This document shows, piece after piece, positions 9,111-21,340 of a stretch of 64,000 bases of DNA. A model generated the notes under the pieces. That model made no database searches. It saw nothing but the letters and a program-made list of their open reading frames with translations, and was not told the DNA's origin. Every line of letters begins with the position of its first letter. Position 1 is the first letter of the stretch. This DNA comes from Cryptomeria japonica (taxonomy: Eukaryota > Streptophyta > Pinopsida > Cupressales > Cupressaceae): NCBI RefSeq assembly GCF_030272615.1, contig NC_081415.1, forward strand, positions 510,761,873-510,825,872, given 5' to 3'. Made by a program: the position numbers and the translations under genes.

Positions 9111-12100
9111 AATCAAACCAACCATCCATGTAACACCAATACAATTTGCACGTCAATATGATTTTACCAGCATAAAGAGGGTGAGCGAGTAACATTCCAA
9201 ACCAAGGCACAAGATTTTAGTAATTTTAAAAGCTGAAGTGGATAAAGAGAACCACCATTAAACATGGACAAAAGAATAGAAAGAATAAGGGGACTGGTCT
9301 ACATATAGCAATCTCTAACAGAATGTTCAAAATAAAAAGATGACAAAGACAAAATGACATAGTTATTAGGATTTATAAGTAAAGCACAAAAGGTTGAAAA
9401 CTAGGTTGACAGAAAGTGACGACTAATGATTTATTCTGAATACCATAGGATTGATAGGCTACACAAGTTGAACTACAAGGAAATTACAGGGAGAAAGGAG
9501 CAACTGTTGGGCAGAACTTGGTACAAGGGGAGAAACAAATGGGTCGTTGCTGCTAGGAGAGCAAGGACACAATCCTTTGTTTATATTAGAGAAGGAAAGC
9601 ATGGAAGGATAACCATCAAGCAAGAAGATGGTGGTTTAACTTAATCTAGACAGAACAGTTTTGAGAGTGTTATGGCTCCTCCTCTGGTATAAGCAAACAA
9701 GAAGGCAACAGACAAAAATATATGAGCTGACCAAGCATGAAATGCTACCAAACAACAAGACATGAAGCAAAATATAGACCAACCTGCAATCATACAGTAC
9801 ACAACATTAATCGTGATTGAGAAGTCCACAACCATATAGATGGTGATGAACCTAAGGAAGACAATTAAAGAAGTAAAAGCAGCAGTCAAACAAGTCATGC
9901 AATTTGAATTTACAATTAAGATAGCCATGTTGATCAGGACAGTTGCATTGAATAGACACTTTTCAAGACTACCCTATGGATTGACCACAATCTCAAAATA
10001 TTCCATCACTGTGTATGAGAATGTTGCTACATGGATTATTATTATTTATATGGTGCAAATGGTATTGATCGACATCATTTGTTGATTACTGATATGGAGG
10101 AAATATCATCCCAAATGATATATGAAGAAAGTTATGTGAGCCAACATCGTGGCTAATAGAATTTAGATAGTAAAAAAATGATGCAACGGAATCTGGATCC
10201 ACAGGCAATCCAACATCATGCAAAAAATGTTTGTTTTGGTATTCTTGGCATCTCTCTACAGCTGGAAATTTTTGATTTGGTCAAAATTGCAAAATTGGAC
10301 TTTTTGCCTAAACACAGTTCTAAAGCTTTGTAGACAGTTTTATGGAAACAATTGATTTTGAAAATCCATGATACTTGGAGCTAAATCCTTTTACAAGGAT
10401 GTTTGTGGTTGTATTTCGCCAAATGTGTCAAATTTTCATGGCCAGATTTTGCACTTGTTGGGAGAATGTGAAATTCTTTGTTTTCGTCAATAGTATATTG
10501 AATATATTACTTCTAGAGATTTTCGAAAGTTGGAATAGAAAGGTTTTACTGTGGTTTTCACAATGTTCCTCACATTCTGGCCAGTTTTTAGGTGAAATCA
10601 AGCATCCAGTGAAAACTTATGCAAAAATTAAAAGTTGTTTCCTAGGTAACTGACGTAACTTAAGTCTCTCTAAAACGCAATTTTCTTTTCACAAAAATGA
10701 AATCATGAAAATTATAATGTGGAGCAGCTGTTGGATGCAATAATATTAAATCCTTACTTGTTTCTAAGCCATTCCAGCGACCAAATTATCTATTTGGAGG
10801 AAGAATCTTTCATGTGAGACTTGGTAAAAGAAGTTCAAATTTTCTGCCTTCCTGGGAGGCATTGAGCAACACTTGGGAACCCTTTTTAATAAGGAATCAT
10901 GCCCTTTAATACAGATGTTAAACTGAAGGTGGGGTTGTTAAAAGGAACAGCTTTTTTTGAATTTTAAAACAGCAAATACAAAAAAGATGAGGCTACGTAG
11001 AAGTTGGAAGCTGGGCGCTCATTCTTGGGCCCTGCTAAAACATCAAATTATAATAAATAGAAGGGTGGAGAATAGCATGAGTAAATGGGAAAGTGTAGGA
11101 AAGTAAAGAGGAGGTGAGTGTGGAAGGTGTAAGTAGTAGCTCATTTTGAGCTTTTATAAAAAACAGCAATCAAATTAAATTCTAGACAGCAACAGAAACC
11201 TTCTAAGTGATGTGTACAAGATAGAGAGAGCTTCAGGGAGTTTTAGCTGAGAGGAAGAGTAGTAGTGTGGGTTTGAAGTAGTTTTAAAATTTCAGTAGAG
11301 AAATAAAACAAAAGATGATGCTATGAGTAATGCTTGAGGGAGGTGCAGGTTACAGAGCTATGAGAGCATAGCTTATTTTCTTTGTAATAAGATGCAGGAA
11401 GATCAATTTTTTTTTATCAAGTAGCTCTCTGTACTTGCTTTCATCATGTTTTTGTGTGAGATGTGTACTTGGCTGCAAGGGTTGGCAGCCCTTAAGTGGG
11501 TACCTGGTCTTTGATTGGCATCGGGAAATCACACTAGAATGAACCCTTAGGGCCTTATTCCAGTTGATATACCATATATCTGATGGCTTTAGGTATTTCT
11601 AGATGTGAATCCTCTGGACTTTTTGTTTTCCATCTTACAAGTAGCAATAGAAACAAGCTTGCAGCTTATGAAGGTTTGAAAGCGTACCTACACCATGGAA
11701 CTTGGATGAGAAGTGACTAATGGCCCACGGTCCAATCAAAGATTCCCAACAAAAGTGGAGAGATTTCCACAAGTATGTGAGGTTGATCAATGTGAAACCA
11801 GGTATGCTGGTTCTCAATTGTATTCACAAATCTGACATAGTGTTAGGCAAGTTAAAGCTCTTTTGAACTGTCTTTTGTTTTACTCCACTTGATACTGTTG
11901 CCGTCAATCACCCACCTTGGATCATTCATTAAAAATTTATCAATACATCTATGTTTAAATTATAATGTTTAAGTCCACCTAACTTTGTTTAACCAGCCAC
12001 ATAAAGATCTGCGATACCTAGATTTCCTTCTAAAGATGAAAGAACAAGTCAGAGATTCATCCATTTTGTCTACAGTGGATTAACAGACTGTGTTTGAAGA

Positions 12101-12319
12101 GTTGCATGGTTTTGTTTGATTTGAATATTATTTGAGAGGTCTGACATACCAGTTTTTTGGCTTATAACAACTATTGGATATTAAGCTTCATTTTATAAAA
12201 TTGATTAAAAAGCATAGTATTAATACTTGTGTGTCTCAAACATTTTTTGTTTAGCATTAATCATTTGAGATTGAATGTTTTAGAATATGAAATATTGATA
12301 GGTCATGCTTTATATTTAG
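9111..12319. other. Spacer or intron, no supported gene
   Basis: Mostly unique-looking AT-rich sequence with short open frames. A minus-strand frame at 9641-9928 is hydrophobic, but has no family signature and no clear splice context. If the exons at 12320-12720 are real, this may include upstream introns of that gene. Confidence 0.4.
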
Positions 12320-12720
12320 GTTGTTTGTGGGAGATGGAGAGGAAAGCCTCAACGCAGCTTTTCCTTTCGTGGTGACTCTAGTTGGTTGGGCTTCAATAAG
12401 GTATGTTATGATACTTTGATTCTGACATTCATGCATTATGACTATTGATCTCAATAACTTTTAATTACCAAAAAATCTATTTGAGAGATGTGAAGTAATG
12501 GGATAAGCTTTCAATGATGTTTGACATGATTTTGTTTTTGTTGCAGTGTTCAAATTTGGATGTAATTGCAGGGTGGTGTGAGTCAGGGAGCATCTTTGTA
12601 GCTGAAGTTGTTCAAGAAAATTCAATGGATCAAAATGAAACTTCCAATGCTGGGGATGTCACAATGGTTAATGCCTCTTCACTGTCGATGCCAGAAACAT
12701 GCATTGACACCCTAGTGTAG
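12320..12720 (+). CDS. Two terminal exons of an unrecognised gene (possible pseudogene)
   Basis: Exon-like segment 12320-12400 (27 codons) is framed by ...tttag and gtatgtt. A second runs from 12547 (after ttgttgcag) to the TAG at 12718-12720. Both are open in phase 0 and join without a frame change, giving an 84-residue C-terminus with WRGKPQRSFSFRGDSSWLGF, NLDVIAGWCESGSIFVAEVV and an acidic, Ser/Asn-rich tail. Splice consensus at all three sites and non-repetitive, coding-like composition support real exons. I do not recognise the family. No upstream exon was identified in the preceding 3 kb, so it may be a gene with long introns (common in conifers) or a gene fragment. Confidence 0.5.
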
Positions 12721-13845
12721 AAATTGATGTTCTTTGTATGTAGACATTTAGCACGGAAAACACGGCAAAGGGAATTTACATGTTTCAGGAAATGGTATCA
12801 TAAAATTAATATGATTTCCATTTTGCTTGAACAATAACATTGAGATGCTTATCGTTTCATTATTCCGAGTTTATTCTTGAACAATGTAAACTGAAATTTC
12901 TTCAAGTATGTGAGGTAAAAACTCACAGTTCCTAGAAAAGTTTCCTTTCAAACATAATTTCTCATATTATTCTAAAACTTTAAAAAATAGGTTAGGGGCG
13001 TCTTTTTAGAAACAGTGAGTCTGACTTGAATCAGGACCACAAGGATTCAAAACATGCAATAATTATCACAAGTTTAATTTTCTTTTATACGAATTGTTAT
13101 AGTTCAGAAGAATCCAAGTATATGCTTGTCTGCATTATCTGATTTGTATTTCTATATGATCTATAATTGTTGCATACAAGAAGTTATATTGCTAGTATGA
13201 GAAGGGAGTTATCTTCTTTCTCTATTGTTACACAATAATGATACAAGTCTGCATGGTAAATGTATTAAGCGATGTTCAAATTTTAATCACATTTAATACT
13301 CCTAATTACTATTGAAAGGTTGGTTCTTAAATCTGATTTAGAGAAGAGTTCAATTCAAGTCAATTTTCGTATGGAGAGTCATTTACATCAGTTGGGTGCA
13401 TTTAGGAGGCATGGATAAGGTTGTTGAAGATTTAGGGTGATCTAGATCATCTCGAGAAAGATGATATTGTGCACAACTTTGGAAAATGAAAATTTTGGCT
13501 CAAACAGGCAATTATATCCCTTTAGATAGTTGTTTTGCCTCGGTGAATGCTAGCTCATCTTGAAAAACATCTAACAAATATAGGCAACATGGATGTGGCA
13601 AGAAAACTAAAAAAGGATTGCTAGTTCATTTCAATTTCTAGAGGTTAGAGTTCTTGATTTCCATTACATTGGGGTTTTAAATATCGATTTCAGAGGTTTT
13701 GCAATCGATTTTGAGGGTTGGCATTCTTGTTCACCTCTAGGAAAAGAGAGAATATGTAGGTTTAGCCATTGTTAGAAATTAGAATAGGGTGGGAGTCGGA
13801 TTAGCTTTGTGAATGAATAAAAACTCTCTAATTATTTATTTAAAG

Positions 13846-13890
<45 letters not shown>

Positions 13891-14455
13891 TTGAAGATAT
13901 AGTAGCTAATATTAGTTGGTTGCATATGCTTTTTAAGTTGCTCATATGTAAAATTAAATAAAAGTGTGGATGCATATGCTTTATGAGTCATTTCATTAAT
14001 TAGTTTGAATAAAATTATTGTCCCACATGCATATGATGGTAATAGTGGTCCATACAAGGACATTATATATTTTAATGACTTCCCATGTGTAAGGTATCGT
14101 GGAAATTTGTAATTGGAGTGTATACTCCATTGGGAGGTTGTCCCCTTGAAGAGGCACTATGAAGATAATAAAAGCATTGTGTTTCTTTTGTTTATGCCTA
14201 TTTTTATTTATAGTGCTTTATATTGTTTGTAGGCTAATTACAAGTCCTAATAGATATATTTTCAAGGCTATTTCTTGAAGCAGCATTTCAACTTTAGGGT
14301 TCTTTGCAACTATCCATTGTATGCTCTCACCTCGCTCTAGAGGGATCATGGTGACCAAAAGGTGGTTACAGTTCTAGTCAAACTAAATCTTTTGAGCTTT
14401 GACATTTTTTCCCTTTTATCTTTTATTTTTTGTTTTTAATATTTAGGTTAGAAAT
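12721..14455. other. Spacer with a TA microsatellite
   Basis: No gene supported. A pure (AT)n run occupies 13851-13886. Sequence near 14080-14180 has LTR-like character (aataaaagc signal), but no boundaries were established. Confidence 0.45.
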
Positions 14456-14826
14456 TGTTAGTGTAAATAGAGTCATTATCAAACTAGTTAGCTAATCAAC
14501 TTTCTAGGATTGACCTATTCACACTTGGTTTAAGTTTTCAGAGGTTTTTTCATGATGTTGTCTCATATGTCCTCATTGTGCATGACATCTATTGCATACT
14601 TGCGACTTGTTCACACACTTTTCAAGAGAGTTCACAAGTGTTGCACCTTTGAGGGGTTGGTTAGAGTTTCAATCCTACCTTATCACCTCATCCTTGCCTA
14701 TATATGCAATGTTTCTATGTACACTTTACACACTCATTTGTATATGATACATTATTCTATTGTATTTTTTTGTTTCACTAGTGGAAGGTTGTTTACACGC
14801 TTTCAAATTTTTGGCTTACCCCAACA
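14456..14826 (+). repeat. Copia-type 5' LTR (orphan)
   Basis: Starts TGTTAGTG and ends CCCCAACA, with a TATATA motif near 14698. It is followed immediately by a primer binding site, TGGTATCAAAGC (14827-14838), which fixes the plus orientation and the 3' boundary. No matching 3' LTR was seen in the window, so the element is partial or its other end lies elsewhere. Confidence 0.65.
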
Positions 14827-14838
14827 TGGTATCAAAGC
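14827..14838 (+). promoter_or_regulatory. Copia primer binding site
   Basis: TGGTATCAAAGC directly after the LTR end, one base off the tRNA-iMet match TGGTATCAGAGC. Confidence 0.7.
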
Positions 14839-15449
14839 CATGCTAGCGGGGTTTTTTCCACTTTAAGGTAACTTTGCACATAGCTCTATCGTTGGAGCGT
14901 CGTGAGACAAACAAACATTGTCATTGCATCTCAAAGGTTCAAAATACGAAAAATAACATCTGTTTCATCAATTTTGGTAGTTTTCAACTTTTATAAATTT
15001 TTCATCATTGTACATAAAAGAAAATCAAATTTTTTATAGCAAATGATCGAATTTCCCTTTGCCCATTTTCCATTTTGGCCAAAAAGTTGGCTTTTTGCAA
15101 TTTTTTTTTGTCTCTTTGGCTTATTTAGAGGGTTTCTAGTTTGTGGTTATATTGTAGAGATTTCATAGTTGTAGTTAGTTTTAGTTCTTCGCCCACAACC
15201 TCTAAAGCTAGGGTATTTGTCTCTACCTTACATTGCATTGCCTTAATTGATGCTAGTCTTACTTTTCATGATGGTTTTTTTATGATATGCTATTTAGGTG
15301 GTCTACATTGCATCATCATGGATCTTTCCGAACAAGAAGCCCACCCCCCTAAACAAGTTGCCTCTTTGATACTCATTGATTCAACAGTTGATGAGTTGCT
15401 ACAAAGTTTCATTTGTTGTGTCGTGTAGTGCCTTAACTAAGTTGCCCTA
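14839..15449 (+). other. Leader and start of the orphan copia element
   Basis: The leader is followed by an ATG at 15319 with a short frame (MDLSEQEAHPPKQVASL...) that could be the gag start. It stops at 15428, and Copia-A begins at 15450. The coding assignment is weak. Confidence 0.35.
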
Positions 15450-15934
15450 TTAGTTTAGGTTTTTATTTTCCTTATGCTAGAGAATAATTATTTTTCGTAC
15501 ACATTATTAAGCTTGCTTATGTTATATTATAATGGTTAGGATGAGGACATGTGGCATAATCCTTCAATCACGTGTCATTCACACCCACCTTTGGGTAGAT
15601 GAATGTCACACCCTCGTTAGAATTTATTTGCCACCTCCAATAACCATTGTTTATCCTTATTTGCATTGGCATAACCATGTATTTGGCATTTAACAAGTAG
15701 GTAAAACTCTCACCTATTTTGGGTTGTTGGGAGTTATTATTCCTCTTGGTTTTATATGCCCATATTTTGTTATATAAATATCCCTCACCTCTCCCTATGC
15801 TAAGCTCACTAGCTCACTTGATTATAAGTGCTAGTTCAGTGCTAAGGGAGTGGTGAGTTTTGTTCATCTTTGGATTCAATCTTGCTTTCCTTCAGTCATT
15901 TTGATCTTGGATGACTTCACAATTAAATCTAACA
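15450..15934 (+). repeat. Copia-A 5' LTR
   Basis: Begins TTAGTTTAGG (the usual TG is lost) and ends CTAACA. TATATAAA near 15773 is a likely TATA box. Matches 29093-29581. Confidence 0.88.
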
Positions 15935-15946
15935 TGATATCAAAGC
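15935..15946 (+). promoter_or_regulatory. Copia-A primer binding site
   Basis: TGATATCAAAGC, a two-base variant of the tRNA-iMet site, abutting the 5' LTR. Confidence 0.7.
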
Positions 15947-17639
15947 TAGTTATGAGTTTTAGGTTAGTAGTTTTTTAGGAATCTAAAGCTATTTTTTCTT
16001 GAAAGCAAAGTATGCTCTTGTCTGGCATCTGATGATGACATTGAGAGTTATAAATTCTTGAAAGGAGTGCAATTTCTAGGCAGTTACTATCTCTTTCTTT
16101 TCAGTGTAGGTTTCTTTGGAGCTTCATAGAAGAAATTTGAACTCACCATTGAGTTCAAAGTAGCGGAGAAAGTCAGATTGGCCTTTTGTTTTGTCGAAAA
16201 CAAACATTAGATGCGAATTTGGTAAAGGTTTAAACAGGGCTTTCATTGCCAGATTCAGAGGGTAGCTGATTTTTTGATGCATTTTCTAGCTAAAGGGATT
16301 GTGCCATCATGTCTAGAAGGTCCAAAAACATTAATATCGACTACGAATTCGTCAATTTTGGTGAAAGTCAAATCTAAGGCAAATTTTTTTTATAGGAAGG
16401 ACCATTCGACCCCACCTATATATAGTACGATAAAAATAAAATGGCAGTTTTTTATTTGTTAAAGTTTATCTATAAACTTTTTATAAACAATGAAAAGTCA
16501 AAAAACAATAATTGAAAAGGTTAAAGTCTTGCGCATGCCTCATACGATGGTTACTTGCACAGGGAGTAGGTCTTTATCTATAGTGCCCCCTGCATGGTTT
16601 TAAAGCCCAACACAAACTTAATATAAGTTTTAATTTTCAAGAGCAAATTAAAAAAATTCCGAATAACATTTGAGACTCATGCCACATAGTGTGGCCATGG
16701 ACACAATCCCCTTGTTGGGTCGTGGGGTGAGGACTTGCCCCCCCCACCAAAACACGGTTATTTTTAAAGTTAAAAAAATTAAAAAAAAAAAAAAAAATCA
16801 AACGTTGTGCTTGCAAACTCGACCTTGTCTTCGTACCTACAACCTGATCTATCCTCGACTTTTGTGCAAGCGTCCCAGTCTTTGTGTTGTCTTTTGTGCC
16901 TTTGCTAAACTTGAGGGTATATTTGGTAGCTTTCACAAATTTTAGAGGAGCTTTTAAATTTGGAGGATTTCTAAATTACCTGGCGAACATAAAAACTTGG
17001 CGACATTCTAATTTGCTAGAGATTTTAAATTGTCTGTCAACAACTAAATTTGGAAGTTTTCAAATTTGGCAATTATTTGCCAAATGTGGCAAAGGTGGAC
17101 TTTTTTGCAAACCAAGACCCCTCTCTGTTGGAGTTTTCATTTTTGCACCTCAACTTCAAAGTACGATATCTCGAGCATACAAAGTCATTTTTTTGAGCAT
17201 TTTTTCTTATTTAGGGTAGAATTTTGCACTCTTCACAGTGGAGTGATTGGTTTCTACTCAAGTGATTCCAGTTTTCTAGAAAATTGGTTTTCTCATTAGA
17301 TTTGAAAGATAGTCCTCAATTTTGGAACTTCAAATATATGTAACTTTCACATACAACCTCAAATTGAGGTGCCTCTTTTTTTTAAAAGTTGATATTGGTG
17401 CAAGTTTGAGGTTCTCATTCCAAGATTTAATTGTACTTTTAGTATTTGAGCTCATTTTTTGACATTGTAAAACTCTAAAAAACAACTCCACCATTGTAAA
17501 CACACCGGTTTATAAAGTGCCACAATTATTTTTTGTTGCAGGGGATTCTTGATTGAGTGAAAAAGGGGGGTTCTCTCTTGGTGTATGTTTTTTATGATCT
17601 ACTTGCTTGTGCTTTTCTTTTCTTACACAAGGATCATTC
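15947..17639 (+). other. Copia-A leader
   Basis: About 1.7 kb without a supported gene. It includes a C/A run at 16738-16798 and the phrase atctcgagcatac at 17167, which recurs in the Copia-B leader near 20835. That fits an untranslated retroelement leader. Confidence 0.5.
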
Positions 17640-18239
17640 TAAGGTTCCTTTGCTTACACCATATAATCATGCAACTTAGCATCAACATGCATGGAATGCT
17701 TTAATGTAACTTGGATATACTCCATATATTGAAGAAAAAGTAGTTGAACCTACAAATGACAAGGATAAGCTTAAACAGATGCTTGAACAAACAAAAGCTC
17801 TTGGATGTTGTAGTTTTATTTCACTTGATCTTATGTTTAAGATTGAAGAATGCAAAAGTTCACATGAAGCTTGGGAAAAGAAAAACATCATATGGTACAA
17901 CTGATGAAGTTAGAGGCTATCCAATTGTTGATAATTTTATGCTCCTTGATCCAAAGAACTTTGACAAAATCTGAGATTCTGTAACTAGAGTTAATGATTT
18001 GAGAGCACAATGTAAAGAATGTGACATTGAGAAAAAGGACATTCAGTTGGTTTATAATGTACTAAACAAACTTGGTACTCGATATACATCTTTTGTTTCT
18101 AGCTTTCACACTCATAGGCTTACTATGGAATTGGCTTATGTTAAGCCTTCATTTGCATCTTTTTCTAAGATGTTAATACATGAACAACAAAATCTTCTTT
18201 CTGTGAGTCTCATTAAGCCGTTAAGGAATAAGGCCTTGT
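17640..18239 (+). pseudogene. Copia-A gag, first part
   Basis: A copia gag (UBN2-type) frame is readable with one frameshift near 17890 and several stops. Conserved stretches include EEKVVEPTNDKDKLK, KIEECKSSHEAWEK, YGTTDEVRGYPI, DPKNFDKI and VYNVLNKLGTRYTSFVSSF. The frame is interrupted at 18239 by element C. With the C target duplication removed it resumes at 26282 in the same frame, which confirms that C landed inside this gene. Gag forms the capsid-like particle in which copia cDNA is made. This copy is dead. Confidence 0.8.
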
Positions 18240-18853
18240 TGTAATGCCCCTTTTCTAAAATAAGATTTAATAATAAATATTAATAATTAAATTTAAATAT
18301 AAATAAATAATAAAATATAATAATACTATAATCACAAATTAATTTAGTTTAATGAAAACCCAAGATGCATGCCATGAAGAGTTGTGACTCCCTCAAACAT
18401 GAGATATAAAAGGGAGAAGAGTTCATTTGAAAGAGGACAAGGAGGAAGGGGAAAAACAACGGAACATAGGAATTAAGGAAAGGTAAATGAAAGAAGGAAA
18501 TGAAAGTAAATAAGGAAGTGATTCTCTCAAAAAGGCATACATAACGAAGGGTCGTGACTCTTTCAAAAGGTAATAATTATGAAAGGTCGTGTCTCTTTCA
18601 AAAGGTGAAAATTTTGAAGGTTGTGATGATTGCAAAGGGCAAGCATGGTGAAGAGGTGTGACTCTTGCTCACATTAGACGATATAAAAAGGAGGTCTCAT
18701 TTGGGAAGGAATCATCCATAAGATCAAAAACGACACAAAAATCAATAGATCAAGGGAGAAATATCTAATATCAAAATTAATAAGGGATAAATTTAGTAGA
18801 CTTTGATATTTACAAGGGAAAGATTTTGGGCAATCCCAAAAGGGGACTTTACA
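18240..18853 (+). repeat. Element C 5' LTR
   Basis: Runs from TGTAATGCCCC to GGGGACTTTACA, with inverted-repeat ends. It contains several tgactc(t)/gtgtctctttcaaaag repeats. TATAAAAGG motifs occur near 18406 and 18682. Confidence 0.9.
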
Positions 18854-18855
18854 AA

Positions 18856-18868
18856 TGATATTAGAGCC
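18856..18868 (+). promoter_or_regulatory. Element C primer binding site
   Basis: TGATATTAGAGCC two bases after the LTR end; a degenerate tRNA-iMet site. Confidence 0.7.
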
Positions 18869-18989
18869 CTGTTCATGCTAGCCCGAGGGACAAAAGATAG
18901 TTAATGCAAACTAGGCAAAGGGCTCAAGGGTGTTGGAAAGAGAAAGGAAACAATTTTTTGAATATCATTCCTATTCAAGGCAAACTTGA

Positions 18990-19130
18990 GCAAAAAGATG
19001 GGGTTAGGCCCACTTTCTAGCTCAAAATGGATTATGAGGTGAAATATGGGGTTAGGCCCACTTTTTGGTTTAAAATAAATTATGAGCAACAAGATTGGGA
19101 TTAGGCCCACTTTCTGGCTTGAAAAAAAAA
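18990..19130 (+). repeat. Three tandem 48-bp units inside element C
   Basis: Each carries ttaggcccacttt (starts 19004, 19052 and 19101), followed by ggctt- or ggttt-like sequence and a poly-A-rich spacer. They make up much of the element's short interior. Confidence 0.85.
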
Positions 19131-19638
19131 GGGGGGATCTACAAGACACGTATTTGTGTGTATACTCTATGTCTGCATATATGCATGTGTATGCTTTGTG
19201 TTTTTATGTGTACGCTTCGTGTTTGGTTCATACATGATGTGTTTTTAGCAAGTTTATTCCATGAGTGTTTTCAGAGTAGATTTATAGTGGGAATCATTTT
19301 GAACATTATGTGATCATTGCTTGGGGACAATCAATCTTGGGTGGGGTGGATTGTAATATCCCTTTTCTGAAATATGATTTAAGAATAAATAATAATTAAA
19401 TTAGATTATAAATAAATAAATAATAAAATATAATATACTATAATTACAAGTTAATTAAGTTGAATGAAATGTCAAGAGGCATGCTACATGAAGAGTTGTG
19501 ACTCCCTCAAACATGAGGTGTACAAGGGAGAAGAGTTTGTTTGAAAGAGGACAAGGAAGAAGGGGAAAGTGAATGAATCAAAGGAGTTAAGGAAAGGTAA
19601 ATGGAAGAAGACGAACTGGGAAGTAGATAAGAAAGTGA

Positions 19639-20003
19639 TGTTAGAGTAATCGGGTCTTTACTTGATTAATTAAACAATATTTTTTTAATTCTTTAAGTTC
19701 CCTATTATCTCTTTTTACACTTAAGCTAACATTAGGTGCATAATAATTAATTCTTTTATTAATTATTATGTGCAAGCCTAGGTTTTCCCTTTTAGGGTTT
19801 CTTGACCTATTAGAGGGGATTTTTCTTTTCCTTGTATCATTATCACATTACACATTTTGTGAATATTGAACTCTCATCTTTTTTGAGCATATTTTCTATG
19901 TATTGCTTTTTTGTTATTTGCTTCCTTGCTTCTCCTTGTAACAGGTTATACAGCTTGTAGAGATCTTTAGGCTCTCGTGGTGTTGTATTTATCAACTCTC
20001 ACA
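19639..20003 (+). repeat. Copia-B 5' LTR
   Basis: 365 bp, TGTTAGAG...CTCACA. Directly followed by the PBS. Confidence 0.97.
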
Positions 20004-20015
20004 TGGTATTAGAGC
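20004..20015 (+). promoter_or_regulatory. Copia-B primer binding site
   Basis: TGGTATTAGAGC, one mismatch to the tRNA-iMet complement, with no gap after the LTR. Confidence 0.9.
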
Positions 20016-20439
20016 TTTAGATCTGCAACTATCTGTTCTTGTTTTGAGATTTTTGCATTGGAAGCAAATCTGAGGTTTTAGGAAGTTTTTTTATGTACTT
20101 AGGGATAGGCCTTTTTTCTGAGCACTTTGGGCCTAAACATACCTCACTATTGTGCTCAGAGGGCCCAAAAACCCCTATAGTCATAGAAAGTTTGCCTAGT
20201 TTTGACTCCTAAGCATCTGGGGGTAATTTTTCTTCAATACTAGGTCGTACGACCCTGGCACGTAGTTCGAGAACAAAATTAAATTTTTTTTTTTCCTTTT
20301 TATGGCATGCAGGCCAAATTTTTTATTTTTTTGAAAAAAAATCAAAAAATCAAAATCACAAGTGTTTTGGCAACCCAAAAAAAAAATTTTTTTTTTTTGA
20401 AAAAGCCATTGTTTGCAGGGTTCGGAAGGTACTCCGTAC

Positions 20440-20812
20440 CCCTGATAGTCCGGCCGACCAGACCTGTTAGTGTCGGCCCCCGCCAGCCTTGAACTGTCGG
20501 CTCCTGCCGGCCCCGCCGACCCTTGCCCCCGTCGACTGATGCCCCGTCGTCGGCTTCCCCTTCCCGTTGCCAACGCCCGCTTACCTGCCACCGCTGCTCG
20601 TCGGAGATCTGCCCCCGTCGTCGGCTTCCCTTTCTCGTTGTCGACGCCTGCTTCCCTGCCACCACTGCCCGTCGGAGCTCTTCTCCCCGCCATTGGCCAC
20701 CTTGGCACCTCCTGCCATCGCCGCTCCCTCTCCGCCCTCCACTGCTCCTCCCCGGAGCGCCACCACTGCCAGGCCCTTGCCACCGGACCTCCACCCTCTT
20801 GTCTTTTAAGGG
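20440..20812 (+). other. GC-rich island in the Copia-B leader
   Basis: About 370 bp, very rich in CCG/GCC, inside an otherwise AT-rich element. It contains a 71-bp tandem repeat (starts 20545 and 20616; cgtcgtcggcttccc). Several frames on both strands are open because of composition, including a 195-codon minus-strand frame. I do not regard any as a supported gene. It may be a captured host fragment or an expanded low-complexity leader. Confidence 0.6.
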
Positions 20813-20828
20813 GGGGAGGTTATTTTTT

Positions 20829-21340
20829 GGCCATATCTTGAGCATACGGAGTCATTTTTTTGAAAATGAATAGGCATCGGAAAACTGGTTCCGAGCTGGA
20901 CCTCGTGGTGTTAGAATTTTTGCTCAATTTTTCTATTTGACTGTATTTTTTTCCAGTCAAAGTCAAGACTCTTTTTTGCACTTCCGGGGTCGTAGAATGG
21001 GCAAACAGACTCCATTTTTTGAAAACGAATAGGCGTTGGAAAGCTCTCAGAATTATCTATTCAGATATGTGATCTTGTTTCTCAATATTTTTCATCAGGT
21101 ACATGAGATTTCAGTTTGAAGTTGTTTTGCTTATGCACTACTTCCTTCTCATCAGTATGTACTAGGGTTTGGGTTTATCTATTGTGGGGAGTGTTTTTTT
21201 CTCTCGCTTTCTGTCATTTATATCAGAAATCAAGAACACCAAAACTCTCAAAACAAACAAACCCTTCTGCATCTTCTGTCTATTTTGAAAGATCACATAA
21301 TAAAAAAAAACCAACAAGCAGGTATAGGTGCAAAGTTTTC
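20829..21340 (+). other. Copia-B leader between the GC island and gag
   Basis: Two related phrases around cggagtcattttttgaaaa and cagactccattttttgaaaa (20855 and 21008), each followed by gaataggc.ttggaaa, indicate an internal duplication. Otherwise untranslated. Confidence 0.55.

Noticed and set aside
9641-9928. Hydrophobic minus-strand frame resembling a membrane protein
   Set aside because: No family signature, no clear exon borders and no supporting neighbours; AT-rich DNA often yields hydrophobic frames.
20196-20845. Minus-strand frames of 195 and 167 codons
   Set aside because: GC-rich low-complexity leader of a plus-strand retrotransposon; no motif, and many frames are open for compositional reasons.
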